A stretch of 6,336 nucleotides of DNA from Thermodesulfobacteriota bacterium (GTDB lineage Bacteria > Desulfobacterota > Desulfocorpusculales > Desulfocorpusculum): the NCBI GenBank assembly GCA_028275295.1, contig JAPWUY010000119.1, positions 1-6,336 on the forward strand, given 5' to 3'. The notes below the pieces were generated by a model. That model saw only the letters and a list, made by a program, of their open reading frames with translations, searched no databases and was not told the origin of the DNA. Within the stretch, counting starts at the first letter, position 1; every line of letters starts with the position of its first letter. This document shows, piece by piece, positions 1 through 5,150 of this stretch. A program made the position numbers and the translations under genes.

Positions 1-204
1 CTCTGGTTTTATCCTCGCCTTGCCATTTCGGATCCTTATGGCCTCTGTGGGACAGGCCCTCATACAAGCTGCGCACCCGACGCACTTTTCCTCGTCTATG
101 CGAACACTGGACTCGGGAGCCTTGGATGCGCCCTGGAGGTGACGGGAATCCCCCTTGTCCACGTCCTCCAGGAGATCCGAAAGCTTGGTATCCATCCGTT
201 CCAT
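1..204 (-). CDS. Iron-sulfur protein with N-terminal 4Fe-4S ferredoxin domain (partial, C-terminus outside window)
   Basis: The minus strand from an ATG at 204-202 stays open for 68 codons to the window edge. Residues 41-51 read CVGCAACMRAC followed by Pro, the standard CxxCxxCxxxCP ligand set (C41, C44, C47, C51) for one 4Fe-4S cluster, with TEAIRIRNGKARI after it. A second cluster motif would be expected just past the edge. Residues 1-34 are a polar leader rich in acidic and basic residues, with no signal peptide. The 204 start is preferred because a G-rich Shine-Dalgarno-like run (GGGGAGG) lies about 9 bases upstream; a second ATG at 195-193 is possible, and a GTG at 237-235 would sit at the predicted transcription start. 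The CPTEAIRxRxGKA style resembles the N-terminus of proteins annotated as [FeFe]-hydrogenase large-subunit-like sensors, but this fragment alone cannot separate that from other ferredoxin-fusion oxidoreductases. The ferredoxin domain is near certain; the full protein identity is not. Confidence 0.8.
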   Translation of the reverse strand, partial: MERMDTKLSDLLEDVDKGDSRHLQGASKAPESSVRIDEEKCVGCAACMRACPTEAIRIRNGKARIKPE

Positions 205-241
205 GGAGGGCCCCCTCCCCGGAATCCATCCTCCCACTGTG

Positions 242-270
242 AGGATATATACCAGGGTCCTCGAGGTCAA
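242..270 (-). promoter_or_regulatory. Putative sigma70-type promoter for the iron-sulfur protein gene
   Basis: On the minus strand TTGACC (plus positions 265-270, 5 of 6 to the -35 consensus) is followed after 17 bases by TATCCT (242-247, 4 of 6). Transcription would start near 235, about 30 bases before the ATG at 204. An overlapping TATATC at 244-249, with a 15-base spacer, is an alternative -10. A strong palindrome lies directly upstream of the -35 box. Assignment rests on motif match and spacing only. Confidence 0.45.
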
Positions 271-271
271 T

Positions 272-296
272 GGGACCGAAAGGCCCTTTCGGCCCC
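272..296. repeat. 25-base near-perfect inverted repeat (operator or hairpin)
   Basis: The core CCGAAAGG-G-CCTTTCGG is a perfect odd palindrome. It extends on each side through one mismatched position (G against T on the minus strand, a wobble pair in RNA) to GGG/CCC, giving arms of about 12 bases. In RNA it would form a strong hairpin, but no T-rich tract follows on either strand, so it is not a typical intrinsic terminator. It lies between the end of the macro-domain gene (358) and the -35 box of the iron-sulfur gene (265-270), a position that suits an operator or an attenuating or protective hairpin. The rest of the 205-357 gap shows only a weak CCCGA/TCGGG stem near 330-345. Confidence 0.6.
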
Positions 297-357
297 GGAT
301 CCCTCAACTGGGAACGAGGCTTCCTTGGGCCCCGAACTCATCGGGTTCCAATTTCCA

Positions 358-888
358 TCACCTGGATGTGAGCTCTGACAAGACCTCCTTGAAGGTCTTG
401 AAACTCTCCTCTCCGAAGAGGCAGAAGACCACCCTCTCTAACCCTGTCGGGCCCTTCAGGTATTCAAGTGCAGCGCTCAGCATCACTTTGGCGCATCGGT
501 CCATGGGGAAACCGAAGACCCCCGTGGAAATGGCGGGGAAAGATATGCTCTTGAGGTTGTATTTGTCTGCGAGCCTGAGGCTATTGAGGGTTGCGGATCT
601 CAGCTTTTCCTCTTCTTGGCCTTCTCCCATCCTGGGGCCCACCGCATGTATAACATGCTTGGTCTTCAAGGAACCAGCTCCCGTGATGACTGCCTCTCCC
701 ACCTTTATGGGCGCCAGTTTGTTGCACTCCTCTTGGATCGTGGGACCCCCCTTCTTCCGAATGGCTCCTGCCACCCCTGCCCCGAGAATGAGCTGCTCAT
801 TGGCGGCATTGACTATGCAGTCGGTGTCCATCTCCGTGATGTCTCCCTGGAGAAGCTCCAGAGACTTGCCATTGACATCGACCTTCAC
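358..888 (-). CDS. Macro domain protein (ADP-ribose binding, possible ADP-ribosyl hydrolase)
   Basis: This 176-residue protein is essentially one macro domain. Such domains bind ADP-ribose, and many remove ADP-ribose from proteins or nucleic acids, or deacetylate O-acetyl-ADP-ribose. Visible motifs in order are GDIT (15-18), VNAAN (26-30), the glycine-rich loop GAGVAGAI (36-43), HAVGP (81-85) and STGVFGFP (121-128), which shapes the second phosphate loop. The aspartate found after GGGV in MacroD-type hydrolases is Ala40 here; the archaeal AF1521 type also has Ala at this place, so activity is not ruled out. No signal peptide or membrane segment is present, so it is cytoplasmic. It starts with GTG at 888-886, overlapping the TGA of the upstream HU/IHF-like gene as GTGA, with GAGAGG 5 bases ahead supplied by the end of that gene. 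Translation is therefore probably coupled. The family is clear; the substrate is unknown. Confidence 0.93.
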   Translation of the reverse strand: MKVDVNGKSLELLQGDITEMDTDCIVNAANEQLILGAGVAGAIRKKGGPTIQEECNKLAPIKVGEAVITGAGSLKTKHVIHAVGPRMGEGQEEEKLRSATLNSLRLADKYNLKSISFPAISTGVFGFPMDRCAKVMLSAALEYLKGPTGLERVVFCLFGEESFKTFKEVLSELTSR

Positions 889-1193
889 GGCTTCCTCTCC
901 CCCCTTTCCGAAGGCTTGAGATCAACCCTTTGTTTGAGTTCCTTTCCGACCTTGAAGAAGGGAAGTTTCTTTGGCGGGACTTTTATAGTCTCCCCTGTCT
1001 TGGGATTGCGGCCCATGTAAGAGGCATAGTGCTTGACCTTTATGCTCCCAAATCCCCTTATCTCTATCCGGTCTCCTCTCACGAGAGCATCCTTCATGCT
1101 CTGGAAGACTGTGTTCACAACCACTTCCGCGACTTTCAGATTTATTCCATTTGCCCTCTGAGCAAGCTTCTCGATGAGCTCGGATTTGGTCAT
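885..1193 (-). CDS. HU/IHF family DNA-binding protein, IHF-beta-like
   Basis: This is a 102-residue nucleoid protein that binds and bends DNA as a dimer. It begins MTKSELIEKLA, as IHF-beta proteins do, and carries the family signature region RIEIRGFGSIKVK (42-54) followed by GRNPKTGE (61-68), which forms the DNA-intercalating beta arm with the proline (P64) that kinks DNA. The fold ends near KVGKELKQRV (81-90). A 12-residue charged tail ending in SERGERKP goes beyond the usual length of about 90-95. The ATG at 1193-1191 is chosen because GAGGAGG lies 5 bases upstream and a consensus promoter precedes it; the same frame is open to 1427, but that part overlaps the end of ldcA and has no homology I recognise. 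HU and IHF-beta are hard to separate by eye. The macro-domain gene follows with a 4-base overlap. Confidence 0.95.
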   Translation of the reverse strand: MTKSELIEKLAQRANGINLKVAEVVVNTVFQSMKDALVRGDRIEIRGFGSIKVKHYASYMGRNPKTGETIKVPPKKLPFFKVGKELKQRVDLKPSERGERKP

Positions 1194-1250
1194 TTGAGCC
1201 TCCTCTTTGTCCTTCTCTTTTGGAATTGAGCCTATTGGGAAAGCAAAGAG

Positions 1251-1279
1251 TTTATACTGGGATTCCGAAGCCTTGTCAA
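1251..1279 (-). promoter_or_regulatory. Near-consensus sigma70 promoter for the HU/IHF-like and macro-domain genes
   Basis: On the minus strand TTGACA (1274-1279, 6 of 6) and TATAAA (1251-1256, 5 of 6) are separated by exactly 17 bases (1257-1273). Transcription would start around 1244, leaving a leader of about 50 bases before the ATG at 1193. The site lies in the 139-base gap after ldcA, so the HU/IHF-like and macro-domain genes can be transcribed independently of ldcA. A strong promoter fits an abundant nucleoid protein. Confidence 0.8.
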
Positions 1280-1332
1280 CTTCCAAATCTTTCCCCTCCC
1301 AGGATACGCATCGGGGGAGGTCATCCAGGGCC

Positions 1333-2265
1333 TCAGGCGAAAGGTTCCTCCACGATCTCCAATACCCCATTTCTTCCGTCGCATCTAGCCCAACAGCCCA
1401 CGGGAAGGGCCAGATTCCTCTCTCCATGGCCGAAAGGAAGCTTGGCTACAATGGGGATTCCATCCACTGTCGCGTCCAGGACGAGCTCCTTCAGGTGTCT
1501 TTTGAAAGAAGGGCCCTCGGGGAAATAGCCCAGGGCAAGCCCAGAGATCATCTCCAAAACTCCCGAAAGCCTCAGTTGCTGGAGCATCCTGTCCACCCGG
1601 TAGAGGGGTTCATTGACATCCTCCAGGAAAAGGATGGCCCCTCGCAAATCCGGGAAGAATCTGGTCCCCAGAAGGGCAGTGACCAGTGAAAGACATCCCC
1701 CAATGAGGGGACCTTCGCCAACGCCCCCTCTCCATGGCTCGCCCTCGAGGGGTCCGGGGATTCTGTTTTCCATCAAGAGTTCCCTCAGAAAAGAGGTGTC
1801 CGATTGGTGGACCATTCCTCTGCCCATACTCACAAGTGTGGGGCCGTGAATCCCCACCACCTTCGCCCTCAAGCCCAGACCCAAAAGTACTGCCGTGAAA
1901 TCGCTGAATCCCATGAGTATCTTGGGGTCCCCTCTGAGCCAGCTTGGCTCCAAAGAGGGGAGGATCCTCACTGTTCCATAGCCTCCTCGCACTGCGAAAA
2001 CCGCCCTTATTTCAGGAGAGGTTAGCGCCCATTTCATCTGCAAGAATCTTTCCTCATCGGTTGCTGCGAGAAAAGGCAAGCTCGCCCTTGCCATCTTCCT
2101 TGACACAGGCTCCAGGCCCCAGCTTTTGAGAAGCTCGAGGGAGGCTTCCAGGCTTTCTCTGTCCTTTCTTCTCAGGGGACCAGATGGGCTCACAAAGGCG
2201 ACTAGGTCACCCTCGTTCAACCTGGGCGGTTTGATGAGCCCAGCCTTCGTCAAGGCCTTCTCCAT
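1333..2265 (-). CDS. ldcA: L,D-carboxypeptidase, peptidase family S66 (LdcA-like)
   Basis: This 310-residue cytoplasmic serine peptidase belongs to the LdcA/MccF family. The best-known members remove the terminal D-alanine from muropeptide tetrapeptides during cell-wall recycling; MccF-type members cleave microcin C instead. The N-terminal part has GDLVAFVSPSGP and, near residues 90-97, AVRGGYG. The expected Ser-Glu-His triad is present: Ser121 in MGFSDF, Glu215 in FLEDVNEP, and His280 in FGHGERN, spaced as in characterised LdcA enzymes. The length matches the family. The ATG at 2265-2263 is preferred over an in-frame TTG at 2316 (327 residues) because GAGGAAG lies 5 bases ahead of it and the TTG has only a weak site. 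No signal peptide is seen, as expected for a recycling enzyme. It is transcribed away from the cysteine-rich protein gene. Enzyme family is firm; substrate is inferred. Confidence 0.93.
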   Translation of the reverse strand: MEKALTKAGLIKPPRLNEGDLVAFVSPSGPLRRKDRESLEASLELLKSWGLEPVSRKMARASLPFLAATDEERFLQMKWALTSPEIRAVFAVRGGYGTVRILPSLEPSWLRGDPKILMGFSDFTAVLLGLGLRAKVVGIHGPTLVSMGRGMVHQSDTSFLRELLMENRIPGPLEGEPWRGGVGEGPLIGGCLSLVTALLGTRFFPDLRGAILFLEDVNEPLYRVDRMLQQLRLSGVLEMISGLALGYFPEGPSFKRHLKELVLDATVDGIPIVAKLPFGHGERNLALPVGCWARCDGRNGVLEIVEEPFA

Positions 2266-2358
2266 GGAGTCTTCCTCGGTGTTCCCCGGAGCCCGAAAAG
2301 CCTCTTCCCAGCCCAATAGTTTACAGCACTTTCAGACTGTCGGGTTTCGTAGCCGCCG

Positions 2359-2367
2359 ATTTTATCA
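2359..2367 (-). promoter_or_regulatory. Possible extended -10 promoter for ldcA
   Basis: The minus strand reads TGATAAAAT, an extended -10 element (TGn plus TAAAAT, 5 of 6 to TATAAT). I find no good -35 box 16-18 bases upstream, which is tolerated when the TGn extension is present. Transcription would start near 2352, giving a leader of about 85 bases to the ATG at 2265. The call is based on the motif alone. Confidence 0.35.
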
Positions 2368-2406
2368 TTTCACCCACGAGAAAGGCATACCCACGGAAAA
2401 AGAATC

Positions 2407-2434
2407 TTGACTCGATGCCTCAGGGTGTTTAAAT
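2407..2434 (+). promoter_or_regulatory. Putative promoter for the cysteine-rich protein gene (and possibly radC)
   Basis: TTGACT (2407-2412, 5 of 6) is followed after 16 bases by TTAAAT (2429-2434, 4 of 6). Transcription would begin near 2441, about 33 bases before the ATG at 2474. It sits in the divergent gap shared with ldcA, about 45 bases from the opposite-facing -10 element at 2359-2367, so one bound factor could affect both genes. No clear promoter was seen before radC, so this one may serve it too. Confidence 0.5.
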
Positions 2435-2473
2435 AGAGGCGGAAATTTCTAGACCGAAGGAAGGAGGGGAAAA

Positions 2474-2707
2474 ATGGCTTACACGTGCAAGACTTGTGGA
2501 GCAATAGCTGAAGAGCCGGGGCATCTTTGCGATCCTTGTGGGGAGGAACAGGGTTGCTCCTTTTGTGGAGCTCCAAATGTATCCCTAAAGCATGTGTGCA
2601 AGGGAAAGCTTTCTGCCATGGAGTACTATTGCGAGAATTGTGGAAGGGTTGCAACCGAGGCCAAGTATCTTTGCAAGCCTAGGTCCATATCGGGCGGCGA
2701 GATGTGA
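2474..2707 (+). CDS. Small cysteine-rich zinc-ribbon-like protein with three repeated Cys units
   Basis: This 77-residue protein has ten cysteines. Three units share identical spacing C-x2-C-G-x9-C: C5/C8/C19, C28/C31/C42 and C53/C56/C67. Each ends with an aromatic or His residue, then a Leu or Val, before the last Cys (HLC, HVC, YLC). The first unit continues to C22, making a full C-x2-C-x10-C-x2-C zinc ribbon. Units two and three have Lys-Gly or Lys-Pro after the last Cys, so they lack the fourth Cys and would need His or a partner ligand. Zinc binding is likely, iron less so; no enzymatic function can be assigned and I do not recognise a named family. GGAGG at 2463-2467, 6 bases before the ATG, is a strong ribosome site. 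There is no signal peptide or membrane segment. radC follows on the same strand after about 105 bases. Confidence 0.85.
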   Translation: MAYTCKTCGAIAEEPGHLCDPCGEEQGCSFCGAPNVSLKHVCKGKLSAMEYYCENCGRVATEAKYLCKPRSISGGEM

Positions 2708-2812
2708 GAGGAGAGGAAGGACCTCCAGTTGAGGCAAACCCATGTGTCATGAGAGGTGCCCAGCTTTCCCCCAATGGAAGCTGGAGTCCGCTCCTCAAGC
2801 CTCGTGAGGACA

Positions 2813-3535
2813 ATGGAGGACCGAAGAAAGCTCGAGGGTCACAGGGAGAGGCTGAGGCAGAAGTTCCTGGATAGGGGGATCGATGCCCTCACCGACGAGG
2901 AGCTTTTGGAGCTCCTCCTCACCCTGGGCACTCCCAGGAAAGATTGCAAGCCCATGGCCAGGGAGGCCATAAAGCGATTCGGGAGCCTGAGGCAAGTTCT
3001 GGAGGCGCCTTCCGAGCAATTGCTCGAGATACGAGGGATCGGCCCCAAAAACTCCCTGGCCCTCAAGCTCATCCACGGGGTTGCAAGGAGATTCCTCGAG
3101 AACAGGCTCGAGAGGATGCCCTACAGGTTGGGCTCCTCCAAGGAAGTCTTCGACTATCTCTACCACAGCATGAGGGACCTCAAGAGGGAGGTCTTCAAGG
3201 TCCTTTTTCTCGATAGCCAGAACCGCATCCTGAGGGTCGAGGATATGTTCCAGGGCACCTTGACCTCCAGTGCTGTGTACCCTAGGGAGGTCATAAGGAG
3301 GGCCCTCGAGCTCCACGCTGCGGGGATGATCCTCGTGCACAATCACCCCTCCGGTGACCCCAAGCCTTCTCAAGACGACCTTAGGATAACCAAACAGATC
3401 CTCGCTGCGGCCAGGGTCATGGGGATGAGGGTTCTGGACCATCTCGTCATAGGCGAAGGGGTGTACAGCAGCCTGGCAGAGATGGGCCACATCCAGAGAT
3501 TCGAGACCGAACTCGATCTCCACGGCTTGCCCTGA
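2813..3535 (+). CDS. radC: RadC family JAMM/MPN-domain protein
   Basis: This 240-residue RadC (UPF0758) protein has the usual two-part layout. The N-terminal helical region runs from GHRERLRQKFL through a helix-hairpin-helix (IRGIGPKNS, about residues 73-81). The C-terminal JAMM metalloprotease-like domain carries Glu126 in REVFKVLFLD, the conserved GTLTSSAVYPREV stretch, and the metal motif H-x-H-x7-S-x2-D (H176, H178, S186, D189) in VHNHPSGDPKPSQDD. All metal-site residues are present. The family was named for DNA repair, but that role was later questioned and its true function is unsettled. The ATG at 2813 is chosen because family homology begins just after it and GAGG lies 3 bases upstream, a short spacing. 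The frame is open to a GTG at 2756 (259 residues) and an ATG at 2774, but those extra residues look unconserved and lack a spaced ribosome site. Confidence 0.93.
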   Translation: MEDRRKLEGHRERLRQKFLDRGIDALTDEELLELLLTLGTPRKDCKPMAREAIKRFGSLRQVLEAPSEQLLEIRGIGPKNSLALKLIHGVARRFLENRLERMPYRLGSSKEVFDYLYHSMRDLKREVFKVLFLDSQNRILRVEDMFQGTLTSSAVYPREVIRRALELHAAGMILVHNHPSGDPKPSQDDLRITKQILAAARVMGMRVLDHLVIGEGVYSSLAEMGHIQRFETELDLHGLP

Positions 3536-3553
3536 GCCCCCCTCTCGCTCCTC

Positions 3554-3581
3554 TTGACAAAAGGTCCCTTTTCAATATTAT
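3554..3581 (+). promoter_or_regulatory. Strong sigma70-type promoter of the tetR-fumarase-sdh block
   Basis: TTGACA (3554-3559, 6 of 6) and TATTAT (3576-3581, 5 of 6) are separated by 16 bases. The predicted start near 3588 falls inside the palindrome at 3582-3597, and the leader to the TetR start codon is about 45 bases. The promoter begins only 18 bases after the radC stop, and no terminator hairpin is visible between them. Confidence 0.75.
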
Positions 3582-3597
3582 GAATGAACGTTTGTTC
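3582..3597. promoter_or_regulatory. TetR-type operator palindrome overlapping the transcription start
   Basis: GAATGAACGTTTGTTC is an imperfect 16-base palindrome centred on AACGTT: 12 of 16 positions are symmetric, the outer GAA/TTC and inner AACGTT matching exactly. Size and GAA...TTC style resemble operators of TetR-family repressors. It begins at the base after the -10 box and spans the predicted start site, so a bound dimer would block transcription. The neighbouring tetR gene is the obvious candidate to bind it, making autorepression the simplest reading. Confidence 0.6.
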
Positions 3598-3632
3598 GGC
3601 AAACCTCTCCTATTTTTCAGGCCTTCTCGGGG

Positions 3633-4277
3633 ATGGGGATGAGAGTAGAGTCCAAGGTCAAGGACCAGCAGCTCATAGACGAGAAGCGCAGGCAGATCAT
3701 AGAAGGGGCCATCAGGGTATTCAAGGACAAGGGGTACCACAAGGCCACTGTCAGGGAAATAGCCGAAGAGGCAGGGGTCGGCTTGGGGAGCATCTACGAC
3801 TATGTGAAGAGCAAAGACGACATCCTCTATCTCTTCTTCGAGAATTACTGCAACTCCTTCTACGGGAAGCTCAAAGCCCAGGGCCCTCCCTGCGAGGACC
3901 CATTGATGCGTCTCGAGGCAACTTACAGGGCATTCGTGGAAAGCGCCATGGAGTTGGAGGATCAGGTCATGCTGGCCTACACCCAGGCCAAGTACGTGAG
4001 GTCCGACTACTTGAAGATCATTCTCCAGAGGGAATCGGAGATAGTCGAGTTCTTCCAGAAGATAATAGAGGAGGCCCTCGAGGGAGCCTGGGGCATGGAC
4101 CCGTTCATGGAGGCCAACTTTCTCGTCTATAGCGGGGTCTTCGGAGTCATAAGGAGATGGATCCTGAGGCCCAGGTACACCAAGAAGCAGGTCGCGGATT
4201 ATCTGGTTAGAACTCAGGCTGGAGGACTCATAAGGAGAATCAAGGCCTTGAGGGAGGGCAAGGAGGCGGATCGATGA
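3633..4277 (+). CDS. TetR/AcrR family transcriptional regulator
   Basis: This is a 214-residue one-component regulator. The N-terminal DNA-binding domain is typical: RRQIIEGAIRVFKDKGYHKAT (about 19-39), then the helix-turn-helix TVREIAEEAGVGLGSIYDYVKSK (about 39-61), followed by DDILYLFFENY. The C-terminal, all-helical ligand-binding part (about 75-205) does not reveal its ligand. TetR proteins usually repress as dimers and release DNA on binding a small molecule. A palindrome at 3582-3597 next to its own promoter suggests autoregulation. It overlaps the fumarase alpha gene by ATGA, so it appears to be the first gene of the fumarase/sdh transcript. The start is uncertain between ATG at 3633 and ATG at 3639; both have only a G-rich run close upstream. 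A link to fumarate/succinate metabolism is inferred from position. Confidence 0.93.
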   Translation: MGMRVESKVKDQQLIDEKRRQIIEGAIRVFKDKGYHKATVREIAEEAGVGLGSIYDYVKSKDDILYLFFENYCNSFYGKLKAQGPPCEDPLMRLEATYRAFVESAMELEDQVMLAYTQAKYVRSDYLKIILQRESEIVEFFQKIIEEALEGAWGMDPFMEANFLVYSGVFGVIRRWILRPRYTKKQVADYLVRTQAGGLIRRIKALREGKEADR

Positions 4278-5113
4278 GGGAGATAGGGTTCGAGAAGATA
4301 GTGGAGACAGTGAGCCGTCTGTTCATAGAGGCCAACACAGAGCTGGGAGAGGACGTGCTAGATGCCATAAGAAAAGCAAAGGACATGGAGGAATCCCCCA
4401 CGGGAAAGGAGGTCCTGGCAGAGCTTCTTGAGAACGCGCGCATAGCCAAAGAGGAACAGGTTCCCATGTGCCAGGACACTGGTTTGGCAGTCGTGTTCGT
4501 GGAAATGGGGCAGGATGTGCACATTGTGGGTGGTCACCTCTATGAGGCCATTCAGGAAGGGGTGAGAAGAGGCTACAGGGACGGATATCTCAGAAAGTCC
4601 GCCTGCCATCCTTTCACCAGGGCCAACACAGGGGACAATACCCCTGCCATAATCCACATGGAGCTCGTCCCCGGAGACAGACTGAAGATAATCGCCATGC
4701 CCAAAGGCGGAGGGAGCGAGAACATGAGCGCTGTGGCCATGCTCACACCCTCTGTTGGCAAACCGGGCATAATGGACTACGTGGTCAAGAGGGTCAAGGA
4801 GGCTGGCTCCAACCCTTGCCCTCCAGTGATAGTGGGCGTGGGGATCGGAGGGACCCTGGAGAAGGCGGCCATTTTGGCAAAAAGGGCTCTCCTCAGACGA
4901 TTGGGATCCTCCAATCCCGATCCCGAGCTGGATCAGATGGAGAGGGAACTCCTGGAAAGGATAAACGATCTGGGCATTGGCCCCCAGGGCTACGGCGGAA
5001 GGATTACAGCCCTTGGGGTCTTCATCGAGATGATGCCATGCCACATAGCGAGCCTTCCCGTTGCGGTGAACATTCAGTGCCACGCAGCCAGGCACAAAGA
5101 GGCTGTCCTTTGA
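4274..5113 (+). CDS. Fumarate hydratase class I, alpha subunit (Fe-S domain)
   Basis: This 279-residue protein matches the N-terminal catalytic part of class I fumarases, the oxygen-sensitive 4Fe-4S enzymes that hydrate fumarate to malate; the close relative L(+)-tartrate dehydratase alpha has the same fold. Three cysteines fit the cluster ligands: C66 in PMCQDTG, C182 in NPCPPVIVGVGIGG and C269 in NIQCHAARH. Spacing is close to that of the single-chain enzymes. Asp68, two residues after C66, corresponds to a substrate-contacting Asp. Other family stretches are RANTGDNTPAIIH (116-128) and MPKGGGSENMS (142-152), so the domain looks intact. The ATG overlaps the TetR stop as ATGA, with GGAGG 7 bases upstream inside the tetR coding region, so translation is probably coupled. 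The beta subunit follows after 37 bases. Fumarase is preferred over tartrate dehydratase because sdh genes follow. Confidence 0.93.
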   Translation: MREIGFEKIVETVSRLFIEANTELGEDVLDAIRKAKDMEESPTGKEVLAELLENARIAKEEQVPMCQDTGLAVVFVEMGQDVHIVGGHLYEAIQEGVRRGYRDGYLRKSACHPFTRANTGDNTPAIIHMELVPGDRLKIIAMPKGGGSENMSAVAMLTPSVGKPGIMDYVVKRVKEAGSNPCPPVIVGVGIGGTLEKAAILAKRALLRRLGSSNPDPELDQMERELLERINDLGIGPQGYGGRITALGVFIEMMPCHIASLPVAVNIQCHAARHKEAVL

Positions 5114-5150
5114 GGCCGGCCAAGGGAGAAATGAAAAAAGGAGAAGAGAG

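Noticed and set aside
139..378. 79-codon plus-strand open frame near the left edge
   Set aside because: No ribosome site or recognisable protein; it overlaps the ferredoxin-domain gene and the promoter/palindrome region on the other strand.
155..919. 254-codon plus-strand open frame opposite the macro-domain gene
   Set aside because: It lies antisense to a gene with clear macro-domain motifs and a coupled start; its translation is low-complexity Ser/Pro-rich with no recognisable domain and no ribosome site.
1194..1427. In-frame upstream extension of the HU/IHF-like gene to 1427
   Set aside because: It would overlap the end of ldcA and read through the promoter and ribosome site that place the start at 1193; the added residues have no family similarity.
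2708..2812. Possible terminator or promoter between the cysteine-rich gene and radC
   Set aside because: Only a short GGA/TCC-type pairing around 2715-2727 without a T-tract, and no paired -35/-10 boxes; not enough to call either.
2795..3523. 242-codon minus-strand open frame opposite radC
   Set aside because: It is a mirror of radC, whose JAMM and helix-hairpin-helix motifs are intact; long antisense frames are expected from GC-rich codon use.
3584..4132. 182-codon plus-strand frame overlapping the TetR gene
   Set aside because: Its ATG lies inside the operator palindrome, the product is Gly/Arg/Gln-rich nonsense, and the TetR frame carries a clear helix-turn-helix.
4358..5095. 245-codon minus-strand frame opposite fumarase alpha
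   Set aside because: Antisense shadow of a gene with all three cluster cysteines; no ribosome site or domain.
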